Shown one piece after another: positions 15,839 through 24,189 of a stretch of DNA of 64,000 bases. The DNA is from JAFGHJ01 sp964534175 (GTDB taxonomy: Bacteria > Hydrothermota > UBA3072). Position 1 is the stretch's first letter; each line of letters starts with the position of its first letter. The position numbers and the translations under genes are program-made. The stretch spans positions 1-64,000 of the forward strand of contig CAZHNS010000001.1 of the NCBI GenBank assembly GCA_964534175.1, given 5' to 3'. Under the pieces are notes generated by a model. The model was not told the DNA's origin. It ran no database searches and saw nothing but the letters and a program-made list of their open reading frames with translations.

Positions 15839-16506
15839 AGATTTTGAACATATTGATTTTATTTGTTGTTCTTTTATCCGGGTGTAGTAATAAGTATGTT
15901 GCCGCTAGGGAGGAAGGATTAATTGGTCGAGAATGGAGAGTTTTAGATACCGAGATTCTTGGACAGTATGATGTAGGTCTTGTTTTAAATCTTAATGTTA
16001 AAGAATTTGTTGAGGTTAGAGATTCTGTTAAATTGAAGAAGCTTTACGGAAACAGGAGAAGAAAGATTGGTAAATATAAAATTATGGGTGGCTGTGCGAT
16101 TGTAGGGTGTACTGCTTTGGGAATAGGTTATGCTACATTGGCATATTCATATAATCCTGATATTGAATTTGAGACTCTTGTTGCTTGGCTTGGAGGTATT
16201 GGTGGTGTTGGGACTTTATCTTTTATTTCAACTGGGTTGGTAGATCTTTTTAGAGCGGATAGAGAAAAACCATATTATATTAAAAAGAATATAATATGTA
16301 AAAATAGTACACCATTAAGGAATGATGGAGTAAAAATAATGTTAAAAAATACGAGCTCCGAGAAAACTTATTATACAGATGAGAATGGTATTATTCAATT
16401 GAAGTTTGATGAGTTTATTCCTGAACCTACAGAGGCTGACTCCATACTTAATCTTATAATTCAATACGAAGAATTGGTTGATACTGTAAAGGTGAGGCGT
16501 TTATGA
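15835..16506 (+). CDS. Tandem paralogous lipoprotein 2 of 3
   Basis: 223 residues; lipobox VVLLSGC with Cys17. Same plan as its neighbours: a charged N-terminal third, a hydrophobic hairpin (MGGCAIVGCTALGIGYATLA ... GGIGGVGTLSFISTGL), then the repeated C-terminal block KTYYTDENGIIQLKFDEFIP with PEPTEADSILNLIIQYEELV and the end VKVRRL, identical to gene 1. It overlaps both neighbours by four bases. Function unknown. Confidence 0.75.
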   Translation: MKILNILILFVVLLSGCSNKYVAAREEGLIGREWRVLDTEILGQYDVGLVLNLNVKEFVEVRDSVKLKKLYGNRRRKIGKYKIMGGCAIVGCTALGIGYATLAYSYNPDIEFETLVAWLGGIGGVGTLSFISTGLVDLFRADREKPYYIKKNIICKNSTPLRNDGVKIMLKNTSSEKTYYTDENGIIQLKFDEFIPEPTEADSILNLIIQYEELVDTVKVRRL

Positions 16507-17216
16507 AAGCCTTAAAAATAATTATTTTATTTGTTATTGTTTTATCCGGGTGTAGTAGCAAGCACATTCTTCGTACTGAAAGAGAGCCATTGGAGCGAGA
16601 GATTCTTGAGTCGTGGGATGAGTTGAAAGGTAAGATTGTTAAGCGTGATAGTTTAGGTTTTTCTTTAAGTTTTCAAGTTAAGAATTTTGATGTTGTAAAA
16701 AAACGCCTAAGAGTAAAAGAATTTTATGAGTATGGTTCTGGTGATCCTGAAGAAAAATCAATTCAGGCTCTAAGTGGACTTGTCCTTGGTTGCTCTGGTT
16801 GTGTTTTGGGATATAAATGTGGCGAATCTATGGATGAAGAATATGCCAGTATGACTAAATCTCTTTTGTTTCCAACATTCTCAGGGAAGGGATGTATTGC
16901 TGCTTGTATTTTTGCGTTGCCTGGTTTTGTTATGATGGGTGATGGAATGAACAAGGGCCGTGAGTACACAAAAGTAATACCTGATTTTGTGAAAATAGAT
17001 ACTGTTTGTGTAGATAGTTTATTCCTTGTAAAGCAGAAAGTAAAATTTTTAGCGGAGAAGGTGGATTTCGAGAAAGCATATTATACCGACGAAGATGGAA
17101 ATATTGAATTGAGTTTTGATGAAATTATTCCAGAGCCCACAGAAGCTGATTCGATACTTAATATTATAATACAATACGAAGAAATGGTTGATACTCTGGA
17201 CGTTAGGCTCAGATAG
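16503..17216 (+). CDS. Tandem paralogous lipoprotein 3 of 3
   Basis: 237 residues; lipobox VIVLSGC with Cys17, identical in the LSGCS positions to gene 2. It again has a Gly/Cys-rich hydrophobic hairpin (ALSGLVLGCSGCVLGYKCG ... GCIAACIFALPGFVMM) and the C-terminal module AYYTDEDGNIELSFDEIIPE with PTEADSILNIIIQYEEMV. The end diverges (LDVRLR). The three copies differ more in the first half than in the last 50 residues, suggesting that the C-terminal module is under constraint or subject to gene conversion. Confidence 0.75.
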   Translation: MKALKIIILFVIVLSGCSSKHILRTEREPLEREILESWDELKGKIVKRDSLGFSLSFQVKNFDVVKKRLRVKEFYEYGSGDPEEKSIQALSGLVLGCSGCVLGYKCGESMDEEYASMTKSLLFPTFSGKGCIAACIFALPGFVMMGDGMNKGREYTKVIPDFVKIDTVCVDSLFLVKQKVKFLAEKVDFEKAYYTDEDGNIELSFDEIIPEPTEADSILNIIIQYEEMVDTLDVRLR

Positions 17217-17225
17217 TAGTACATG

Positions 17226-17263
17226 GTTCGTAGTTCGTTGTTCCTGGTTCGTGGCTGTTCGTT
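17226..17263 (+). repeat. 7-bp-period GTTCGTA array
   Basis: GTTCGTA, GTTCGTT, GTTCCTG, GTTCGTG at 17226, 17233, 17240, 17247, then a three-base slip and GTTCGTT at 17257. Confidence 0.85.
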
Positions 17264-17276
17264 GTTTTTCTGCTAC

Positions 17277-17305
17277 CTAACCTCCTAACTTTCTAACGAC
17301 CTAAC
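17277..17305 (+). repeat. 8-bp-period CTAAC array, copy 2
   Basis: CTAAC at 17277, 17285, 17293 and 17301. It shares its first ten bases with copy 1 (8524-8533) except for one position. Read in reverse it is GTTAG, so it faces the GTT array at 17226 as an inverted pair. Confidence 0.8.
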
Positions 17306-17329
17306 AGTCCGAAAGACTTTGGACTAATT

Positions 17330-18205
17330 TCATAAACAAATTTCCCGGAAATTACAGTAATTACAAATTTTCTCGTTCGTAGTCTTTTTAAAATTCTCTT
17401 TAGGTACAGGTATGTTTTCCGCAACATCTTCACAGAATCCATACATTTCTTCCGTTTCTTTTTGTACTGTGTGAATGAAATTTTCGACCTGGTAGTTTTT
17501 GAACTGTAGTTCTTTTTCCCGATAGGTGGGAGAAAGGTATGCTGAAATTGCTATATATTGTTCAGGTTTATTTTTAAAATGATAGGATGCCCAGCAAACA
17601 TATCCCATTAGTTGTTTATCATGTTTATTTCTGTCTTCTTTTCCCGTTTTCCAATCTATTATGTAAGTCTGTTCATCAAAGGGAAAGAGAAAGTCAACTT
17701 TGCAGTATGTTTTCATGCCGTCGAGGCGAAATTCTCCGTAGCCGGGTGGTTCGATAATCCACTTGTTCTTATTCTTAACGGCTTTTTCTTTTATCCATTT
17801 GAAACGCTTGCTGTTTAGTAAATTTTCAAGATTTTTCTTTATCGATGAGAACAATTCTTTTTTATTTACTTTTTCGATTTCCTCATAATGTACTTCTGAA
17901 AATTTATTTTGCTTACAATATTTTTCCATTTCCTGTTCAGTGTAATCTAAAAAACGCTCCCTGTTTACTTTGCTTTCCGATTTTAGCAGTCTTTCAAGAA
18001 GTTTAGCTATAACATCGTGAGTTATTATCCCGATAGCGAGAGGAATCGAGGTTAGGGCTTTTAGTTCTTTAATTTTATACTCTGAATATTCGGAATCGAA
18101 TTTTGGATAATAAGAGTAAAAGTATTGCCTCTGGCATATTTTAAAAGTTTCATATCTGCTCAGTGACCATCCGAGAACAGGTGTGTATTCAAATTTTTTT
18201 ATCAA
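17330..18205 (-). CDS. PD-(D/E)XK (RecB/Cas4-like) nuclease with probable Fe-S cluster
   Basis: About 291 residues. The nuclease core is VDFLFPFDEQTYIIDWKTGK followed by QLMGYVCWA: the Asp, the DWK and the downstream Gln are the RecB-type motifs. A Cys near the N-terminus (FKICQRQYFYSYY) and the C-terminal CNYCNFREIC give the C...CxxCxxxxxC pattern that binds [4Fe-4S] in AddB and Cas4. It stands alone, without cas genes or a helicase. An upstream in-frame TTG (18256) is part of a TTGACA-N16-TAGAAT promoter, so I start at TTG 18205, six bases after AAAAGGGG; this also puts the conserved SLSRYETF block close to the N-terminus. A role in DNA end processing is inferred from family only. Confidence 0.82.
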   Translation of the reverse strand: MIKKFEYTPVLGWSLSRYETFKICQRQYFYSYYPKFDSEYSEYKIKELKALTSIPLAIGIITHDVIAKLLERLLKSESKVNRERFLDYTEQEMEKYCKQNKFSEVHYEEIEKVNKKELFSSIKKNLENLLNSKRFKWIKEKAVKNKNKWIIEPPGYGEFRLDGMKTYCKVDFLFPFDEQTYIIDWKTGKEDRNKHDKQLMGYVCWASYHFKNKPEQYIAISAYLSPTYREKELQFKNYQVENFIHTVQKETEEMYGFCEDVAENIPVPKENFKKTTNEKICNYCNFREICL

Positions 18206-18228
18206 TTTAAACCCCTTTTCATTACTGA

Positions 18229-18256
18229 ATTCTAAGATGTAAGTAAGAAATGTCAA
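18229..18256 (-). promoter_or_regulatory. Promoter of the PD-(D/E)XK nuclease
   Basis: Minus strand TTGACA (18256-18251), 16-bp spacer, TAGAAT (18234-18229). Predicted +1 near 18222 leaves a short leader with AAAAGGGG before the TTG start at 18205. Confidence 0.7.
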
Positions 18257-18321
18257 TCCCTTTGATTCTTATCGACGTAATTAATAAAAAAATGGGAGGT
18301 AGGCAAGGGATTTCTTGCAGC

Positions 18322-18349
18322 TTGACATATATGATTATGTCGGTATTTT
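18322..18349 (+). promoter_or_regulatory. Leaderless-type promoter of the spermidine-synthase fusion gene
   Basis: TTGACA (18322-18327), 16-bp spacer, TATTTT (18344-18349), six bases, then ATG at 18356. No Shine-Dalgarno precedes the ATG. It is divergent to the nuclease promoter about 65 bp away. Confidence 0.7.
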
Positions 18350-18355
18350 TTTTAA

Positions 18356-21300
18356 ATGAATTTAGTCAAGATAAAAAATAAAAGATTTGACTCTGTATGG
18401 ATACATGCAACAATATATACTTGTTTCTTTTTTTCGGGTTTTGCTTCGCTTGTTTTTGAAATGCTTTGGAGCAGGCAGTTTGTGACAGTTTTTGGCAATA
18501 GTTCTTATGCTATCAGTGTAGTACTCTCTGCCTACATGGCAGGAATCGGTCTGGGAGGGATATTTGGCGGACGGCTTGCTGATCGTGCTAAAAACAGGAC
18601 AGGAATTTTTGCTATAATTTTAACGTTTATTGCGATATGGACAGTTTTTATTCCTTTAATGCTTGATTGGTTGAGAGCGATTGTTCCCACATTAGCATTT
18701 TTGACGACTGATTATTTGTTGATAAGCATAATAACGCGGTTTATACTGTCTTTTGCCATCCTTGGAATACCATGTTTTTTAATGGGAATGACTCTACCGC
18801 TATTGGTGCGAATGTTAACCGGGTCCAGGGAATATATTGGTTTGAATGTTGGTATGCTTTATGCCCTCAACACTCTCGGCGCCGCCTTCGGTTGTTTTGC
18901 GGCTGGGGTTTGGATGATAGATACTCTTGGTCTGGGCAATATGAATCTTGTTGCTGTAGGCGTTTATATTGTATTGGCTATTGTAATTCTGATTCTTTGG
19001 AAGCCTATAAATACTTTGTCCAATTTGGCTTTAACTGATAAAGGTAAGACTAAGTCATTCCCGAAGGAGAAAATGGTTTTACGTTCATACTATGAAGTCC
19101 CCGGTTGGTTTTTCCTTGTTGTGGCTTTCTTTAACGGTGTGGTGGGTTTGGCCTCTGAAATTTTGTGGATGCGGTATCTCTCATTCCTGGCGAGTATAGC
19201 TTATGTTTTTCCTGTTTTATTGTCTATATATTTGTTGGGTATAGGGATAGGTAGTTTGATGTATAGAATGTTTGCCGTTAAAATCAAAAGCCCCATAAAG
19301 GTACTTGGTTTAATTGAAATATTGTTGGCTTTTTCGATTCCGGCAACATTCATTGTTAGCGCGTTTGTGTTTACTGCAGTGTCTCCACCCTCATTAGACT
19401 TCAGGATTATGGCTTTTATTGTTATGTTTGTGCCGACAATTTTGATGGGAATAGCATTTCCTCTTTTGTGTTCCATATTTGGACGTAGTTTACGGACTCT
19501 GGGGCGAAACATAGGAGAACTCTACGCGATAAACACAGCAGGCACTGTAGTCGGTTCGCTTTTGCCGGTTTTCGTACTTATACCAACACTGGGTATTCAG
19601 AGAAGTTTTTTATTTATATCCTTAATCTGCGGTGCTATGGGTGTTTTTTTACTTGCCCGAAGCAGGGAGAAAAAACAATGGTTTAAGGTAGGATTAGCAG
19701 TTATCTGTACTTTAGTTTTGGCAGTATTTCTTATAGTACCCTCAAATCTTTGTCAGAGGGTATTTATGTCGACGAGTTTTTATCTATCCAAACACACGGA
19801 TATTCTTTTTTATAGGGAAGGTAGGACCGGTACTTCAATCGTAACGCGTGATAAAATAAATAATTGTAAAACAATCTATATAAATGGAGTGAGCGAGGTT
19901 CCTCTTCTCTATACCACTCAGCTTTGCTTTAAGATGATAGGTGATCTGGGTCCTATGCTCCATCCTCATCCTGATGAGGTATTAATGATATGCTTTGGCG
20001 GCGGTATAGCCGCAGGAGCTACAACCTGTTTACCCGAGGTTAAATCGCTTACGATAGTGGATATGGAAAAAAGTGTGGTAGAAGCAGCAAAACTACTTAA
20101 GGAGGAGAACAACAATTTGTTAGAGAATCCCACCGCGAAAGTGGTGATAGATGACGGTAGAAATTATTTGCTTATGGCTCGCTGTAAGTGGCAAGTGGTA
20201 GTATCAGACGCGACTCATCCTAAATCAAGCGATAGCTGGGTGCTTTATACGGAGGAATTTTACCGTCTTGTACGGGAACACTTGACGGACAAAGGGGTTT
20301 TCGTCCAATGGATACCAATGCACAATCTAAGTACGGCCGAGTTTAAGATAATAGTGCGGACCTTTCAGTCGGTATTTCCTAATGTTAGCCTGTGGATTGT
20401 TCATGGGGTAGAGGAAAGGGCAACTTTTAGTTCATATGCGCTTCTTGTTGCTACACCGTCACGGCTTAAAATAAATCTCGATGACCTAAGAAAACGGCTT
20501 GCCGTGGAGAAGGTCCGTAAAGACCTAAGACCATACGGTTTGCATAACCTTTCCGGATTTTTAAGCACGTTTTTGTGCGCCGGGGATAGATTGCAGAGTT
20601 GGGTAGGCAAGGGACCTATAAATACGGATAATCTCCCTTATACCCATTATGAAACCCCTTATTCAAGAGGTCCAATGCTCGTCGACGCTGAACTTATAGA
20701 GTTAATGGAAGATATTTGGCCATACCTTACTAACACAGGTCCCGACCGAGATACAAAGCAATTGAGGGAAAGACTAAGTCTTTATACTGAAGTTAATCGC
20801 CTGGCTTTGTTGGGTCGGTTGAGTGAGGCTTATGTCTTATTGCCAGACGATATACGAATCAGAAGGATGCGTCGAATTTATGAAGAATGGCCCGATTATA
20901 TACAGGAACTTGTTAATATATACTGGGAGGATCCGCAGGCTTTGATGATGATTGCCGGGAGACCCCCTGGTTCTATTCAATTTGCTGTAAGTATTTACAA
21001 ACGGGTGTTGGAACTAGATCCAAACGACGTAGAGGCTCTCAATATGCTTGGGATAGAATTTATGAATCAAGGTAATACGCAGATAGCTGAGAAATACTTG
21101 AGGAAGGCGATACATCTCGAACCGACTTCTGCTGAAGCACAATACAATCTTTGCCTTTTGTTAGAGATGACCGGACGAGACACCGAAGCCCTTCAACATT
21201 TGCGAAAAGCAGTTCTTTATTCCGACAGAGAACAACCTTCCGTAAAGTTAGGGTTGTACTTTGCAAGAAATAAACGTTTCAGTGAAGCAATCCCCTGGTT

Positions 21301-21517
21301 CCGCCGCGCCATTGCAATTAATCCAACGTCTATACAGGGCAGAATTTATTTGGCTGTTGCTCTGTTAAGTACGGATAATACACAGGAAGCTTTACAACAT
21401 GTAAATTATGTGTTGGAGATGTATCCGGATAACCCAATTGCCCTTGAGATATTAGCAAAAATGGGAAAACAAAGAGAAACTGTTGGCGAAGATTCAATTG
21501 ACACAATTAAACCCTAA
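18356..21517 (+). CDS. Polytopic membrane protein fused to a spermidine-synthase-like domain and TPR repeats
   Basis: 1053 residues. Residues about 18-455 form around 12 TM helices in two related halves (first FFFSGFASLVFEMLWSRQFV, second VAFFNGVVGLASEILWMRYL). Residues about 480-770 are a class I methyltransferase-like spermidine synthase fold: MICFGGGIAAGATTCLPEVK, DDGRNYLLMA, then VVVSDATHPKSS. From about 885 there are three or four TPR units (DPNDVEALNMLGIEFMNQGN, PTSAEAQYNLCLLLEMTGRD). Fused MFS-like/spermidine synthase proteins are widespread but the substrate is rarely known; true polyamine synthesis should not be assumed. The promoter places +1 on the ATG. A monocistronic gene. Confidence 0.82.
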   Translation: MNLVKIKNKRFDSVWIHATIYTCFFFSGFASLVFEMLWSRQFVTVFGNSSYAISVVLSAYMAGIGLGGIFGGRLADRAKNRTGIFAIILTFIAIWTVFIPLMLDWLRAIVPTLAFLTTDYLLISIITRFILSFAILGIPCFLMGMTLPLLVRMLTGSREYIGLNVGMLYALNTLGAAFGCFAAGVWMIDTLGLGNMNLVAVGVYIVLAIVILILWKPINTLSNLALTDKGKTKSFPKEKMVLRSYYEVPGWFFLVVAFFNGVVGLASEILWMRYLSFLASIAYVFPVLLSIYLLGIGIGSLMYRMFAVKIKSPIKVLGLIEILLAFSIPATFIVSAFVFTAVSPPSLDFRIMAFIVMFVPTILMGIAFPLLCSIFGRSLRTLGRNIGELYAINTAGTVVGSLLPVFVLIPTLGIQRSFLFISLICGAMGVFLLARSREKKQWFKVGLAVICTLVLAVFLIVPSNLCQRVFMSTSFYLSKHTDILFYREGRTGTSIVTRDKINNCKTIYINGVSEVPLLYTTQLCFKMIGDLGPMLHPHPDEVLMICFGGGIAAGATTCLPEVKSLTIVDMEKSVVEAAKLLKEENNNLLENPTAKVVIDDGRNYLLMARCKWQVVVSDATHPKSSDSWVLYTEEFYRLVREHLTDKGVFVQWIPMHNLSTAEFKIIVRTFQSVFPNVSLWIVHGVEERATFSSYALLVATPSRLKINLDDLRKRLAVEKVRKDLRPYGLHNLSGFLSTFLCAGDRLQSWVGKGPINTDNLPYTHYETPYSRGPMLVDAELIELMEDIWPYLTNTGPDRDTKQLRERLSLYTEVNRLALLGRLSEAYVLLPDDIRIRRMRRIYEEWPDYIQELVNIYWEDPQALMMIAGRPPGSIQFAVSIYKRVLELDPNDVEALNMLGIEFMNQGNTQIAEKYLRKAIHLEPTSAEAQYNLCLLLEMTGRDTEALQHLRKAVLYSDREQPSVKLGLYFARNKRFSEAIPWFRRAIAINPTSIQGRIYLAVALLSTDNTQEALQHVNYVLEMYPDNPIALEILAKMGKQRETVGEDSIDTIKP

Positions 21518-21561
21518 ATTTTCTCTGTGGTTCAGTTCGAGGTTGTGTAGGTGTTTTTGGA

Positions 21562-21589
21562 TTGACAAAAGTATATTTTTTATTATAAT
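21562..21589 (+). promoter_or_regulatory. Perfect consensus promoter upstream of a short transcript
   Basis: TTGACA (21562-21567), 16-bp spacer, TATAAT (21584-21589), then seven bases to an ATG at 21597. It is the strongest promoter match on the plus strand in the window. Confidence 0.75.
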
Positions 21590-21596
21590 CACAATT

Positions 21597-21728
21597 ATGA
21601 AAAAGGCAGAACGTTATAAAGTATTAAATTTACATTTAAAGAGTGGATATAATATAATTAACTTTGCTAATAATAAACACTCACTTTCTATGCCCATAGT
21701 AAGGAGAGTACCGAACCCCATAAATTGA
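21597..21728 (+). CDS. Possible 43-residue leaderless small protein, or an ncRNA
   Basis: An ATG seven bases after a perfect TATAAT opens a 43-codon frame beginning MKKAERYKVLNLHLKSGYN and ending VRRVPNPIN. There is no Shine-Dalgarno, but the spacing matches the other leaderless genes here. The frame itself is not convincing: Asn/Lys/Ile-rich, without a recognised domain. The transcript would run about 190 nt to the hairpin at 21741-21786, so a small regulatory RNA is equally possible. I do not see the conserved features of 6S RNA, RNase P or SRP RNA. Confidence 0.35.
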   Translation: MKKAERYKVLNLHLKSGYNIINFANNKHSLSMPIVRRVPNPIN

Positions 21729-21740
21729 GTCCCCCATGTT

Positions 21741-21788
21741 AAAAACCCCTGTTAGTTTAATTTACTTTATTGAGTGTGGGTTTTTTAA
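21741..21788 (+). terminator. Possible intrinsic terminator (large loop)
   Basis: AAAAACCC (21741-21748) pairs with GGGTTTTT (21778-21785) across a 29-nt loop and is followed by further T and AATT. The long loop makes it a weak candidate; it could act in either direction. Confidence 0.35.
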
Positions 21789-21840
21789 TTGTTAATTATA
21801 GTTTATGATTATGTTAAACAAAGGAAAATAGGAGGGTAAT

Positions 21841-22377
21841 ATGTTCAAAAAATCCTTATTAGTATTGTTGTGTGTCCTTGTTCTTTCGGGTGTTTGTTTC
21901 GCTCAGGAAGAGCCAGCCGAGGAGCCGATGGAAGATACAACCGCAATGGCAGCGGAAGAGCCGGAATTAGTATTAGAAGATATCGCGATTTGCGCTGCTG
22001 TTGAAAATAAGCAGCCGGTAGATGCAGGTACTGTGTTTACTGATGATCTGGACAAGATATACTGTTTTACCAGAATTGGTGGAGCCCAAGATACTACTTC
22101 TGTTAATCATGTTTGGTATTTTGGCGATAAAGAGATTGTAAAAGTCAATCTGGCGGTGAGGTCAGTATCCTGGCGTACATGGAGTTCTAAAACGGTTAAT
22201 ATGGGGTTAGGCAAAGGGCATGTAGAAATAGTCTCTGAAGACGGAGATATATTGGGTAAGGCTGAGTTCGAAATAAAGGCAGCTCCGGAAGAAGAGGCCG
22301 AAGAAACAGGAGAGGCTATAGAAGAAGCTGAAGAGCCAATGGAAGAGGAAGCTCCAGAGGCAGCCGAAGAAGAGTAA
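21841..22377 (+). CDS. DUF2914 family secreted protein with Glu/Ala-rich flanks
   Basis: 178 residues. Signal peptide to about residue 21 (VLVLSGVCFAQ), then an acidic stretch, a DUF2914 domain at about 45-145, and a C-terminal run made almost only of Glu and Ala (about 150-178). DUF2914 is recognised from the spaced pattern HVWYFGDKEIVKVNLAV, SWRTWSSKTV and DGDILGKAEFEIK. The domain is found in extracytoplasmic proteins of many Gram-negative anaerobes; its function is unknown. AGGAGG precedes the ATG, and a strong terminator follows at 22402. Confidence 0.85.
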   Translation: MFKKSLLVLLCVLVLSGVCFAQEEPAEEPMEDTTAMAAEEPELVLEDIAICAAVENKQPVDAGTVFTDDLDKIYCFTRIGGAQDTTSVNHVWYFGDKEIVKVNLAVRSVSWRTWSSKTVNMGLGKGHVEIVSEDGDILGKAEFEIKAAPEEEAEETGEAIEEAEEPMEEEAPEAAEEE

Positions 22378-22401
22378 AGACTGATTAAAGTCTAAAATAA
22401 G

Positions 22402-22443
22402 AGCCGTAGAACAACTAATTAAGTTCTACGGCTTTTTATTTTT
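22402..22443 (+). terminator. Intrinsic terminator after the DUF2914 gene
   Basis: A perfect 11-bp stem AGCCGTAGAAC / GTTCTACGGCT (22402-22412 and 22423-22433) with a 10-nt loop, followed by TTTTATTTTT. Confidence 0.93.
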
Positions 22444-22447
22444 AAAA

Positions 22448-22495
22448 TTTGATTTGTAATTTTGCTATCTAATATTTAAATTTTGATTTTGGTAG
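22448..22495 (+). repeat. 7-bp-period TTTGATT array, copy 1
   Basis: TTTGATT, TGTAATT, TTGCTAT, CTAATAT, TTAAATT, TTGATTT at 22448 and every 7 bp. The first 16 bases (TTTGATTTGTAATTTT) are identical to 49488-49503. It lies at the 3' side of the minus-strand fhs gene. Confidence 0.65.
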
Positions 22496-22511
22496 GGTTG
22501 AGTTGTGAGGT

Positions 22512-24179
22512 TTAGAACAGTCCCGTTATATTTCCTTCTTCGTCTATATCAATGTTTTCTGCCGCTGGGTTTTTCGGCAGACCTGGCATAAGAAGGATAT
22601 CGCCGGTTATAGGAATTAAGAACCTGGCACCCCTTGAAATTTCAATTCTTTTTACAGTTACTATAAAATCCTCAGGTCTACACAAAAGTTTAGGATCGTC
22701 AGAAAGAGATTTTTGAGTTTTGGCAATACAAATGGGAAGTTTTTCTAAGCCGAGTTTTTTAACTAGTTTTAGGTCCGACTTTCCTTCTTTTGTGAATTCG
22801 ACTGCTGCGGCTCCGTAAATTTCGCTTGTTACAGTTTTAATTTTCTTTTCTATTGATTCATTAAGAGAATAAAGAGGTTTGAATTTCCTTTTTTGGCTTG
22901 TTCTCTTGATTACTTTTTTCGCAAGATCGACCCCTCCTTCTCCGCCTTTCTGATGAACTTCTACAACTGAAGATTCTATATTTTTCGAACTGGCAAACTC
23001 TTTTATAACCTCGATTTCTTCCGCTGTGTCTTTAGCGAATTTGTTTATGGCAACTATTGCGGGGATGCCGAATTTCTTAATGTTCTCAAGATGTTTTTCA
23101 AGATTTGGCAGGCCATTTCGGACTGCTTTAGCATCTGGTTTTTCAATGTCTTTTAGCTCTTTTCCGCCGTGATTTTTTAGTGCCCTGGTAGTTGCTACAA
23201 GAACTACCACTTGAGGTTTAAGACCTGATTTTCTTGCCACGATGTCGAAAAATTTTTCTGCACCCAAATCAAATCCAAAACCTGCTTCGGTTACAACGTA
23301 TTCGCAAAGTTTTGATCCGAATTTCATAGAAAGAACTGAACAGGTACCCTGTGCGATGTTTGCAAAGGGGCCTCCATGAACTAAAGCTGGTGTGCCTTCA
23401 GTTGTCTGAACCAAATTGGGTTTTAAAGCGTCTTTAAGTAAGGCTGTAGCAGCACCTTCGATTTTTAAGTCTTTTAGATAAACTGGTTTTTCATCATAAG
23501 TAAAACCTAGTAAAATATTGGAAAGCATTTCTTTTAGTTCTTGATAATTCTCAGCAAGGCACAGAATGGCCATAATTTCTGAGGACGCAGTAATTTGGAA
23601 AAAAGATTCTCTGGGAATGCCATGAATTCTTCCACCAAGCCCTATTACAATGTCCCTGAGCGAGCGGTCGTTCATATCCATAACCCTGAACCATTTTGTT
23701 CTTCTCGGGTCGAGTCGTGGTTCTTTTCTCTGGTATATATGATTGTCTAAAACAGCGGCAATGAGGTTATGGGCAGCTTCTACAGCGCGCATATCACCTG
23801 TGAAATGCATATTAATTTCTTCCATTGGAAGAACCTGAGCATAACCTCCGCCTGTTGCTCCTCCTTTTCTTCCGAACAATGGCCCTAGAGAAGGCTCACG
23901 CAGGGTTACAATCGAGGATTTACCAAGTTTATTCAATCCAAGGGATAAACCTATTGAAATTGTTGTTTTGCCTTCGCCCGCGGGAGTAGGAGTAATTGCA
24001 GAAACTAAGATTAATTTACTGTCGTTTCGTTCTTTTTTATTATTTATAGCATCAATTCTTATTTTGCCTTTGTAACGTCCGTATGATTCTATATCTTCTT
24101 CTTTTAACTTTAAGTTTTTGGCAATTTCAGAAATATTTTTTAAGCTTATTGATTTTGCTATTTTTATATCATTATTCAT
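22512..24179 (-). CDS. fhs: Formate--tetrahydrofolate ligase
   Basis: 555 residues, normal length. The P-loop TPTPAGEGKTT (about 64-73), REPSLGPLFGRKGGATGGGY and MHFTGDMRAVEAAHNL are family signatures. It makes 10-formyl-THF from formate, ATP and THF, feeding one-carbon biosynthesis or, with a complete Wood-Ljungdahl branch, acetogenesis or its reverse; no folD, metF or CODH/ACS gene is nearby to decide. AGAGG precedes the ATG. It is divergent from the FAD oxidoreductase at 24305; the shared 125-bp region has two AAAAGCTTTT palindromes. Confidence 0.97.
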   Translation of the reverse strand: MNNDIKIAKSISLKNISEIAKNLKLKEEDIESYGRYKGKIRIDAINNKKERNDSKLILVSAITPTPAGEGKTTISIGLSLGLNKLGKSSIVTLREPSLGPLFGRKGGATGGGYAQVLPMEEINMHFTGDMRAVEAAHNLIAAVLDNHIYQRKEPRLDPRRTKWFRVMDMNDRSLRDIVIGLGGRIHGIPRESFFQITASSEIMAILCLAENYQELKEMLSNILLGFTYDEKPVYLKDLKIEGAATALLKDALKPNLVQTTEGTPALVHGGPFANIAQGTCSVLSMKFGSKLCEYVVTEAGFGFDLGAEKFFDIVARKSGLKPQVVVLVATTRALKNHGGKELKDIEKPDAKAVRNGLPNLEKHLENIKKFGIPAIVAINKFAKDTAEEIEVIKEFASSKNIESSVVEVHQKGGEGGVDLAKKVIKRTSQKRKFKPLYSLNESIEKKIKTVTSEIYGAAAVEFTKEGKSDLKLVKKLGLEKLPICIAKTQKSLSDDPKLLCRPEDFIVTVKRIEISRGARFLIPITGDILLMPGLPKNPAAENIDIDEEGNITGLF

Positions 24180-24189
24180 ATAACCTCTT

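Noticed and set aside
21483..21596. N-terminal extension of the small ORF at 21597
   Set aside because: The upstream part overlaps the end of the 1053-residue gene and runs through the consensus promoter, so it cannot be translated from that promoter.
22618..22640. A TGGCAC...TTGA string resembling a sigma54 -24/-12 site
   Set aside because: It lies inside the fhs coding region, the spacing to TTGC is wrong and no plus-strand gene follows.
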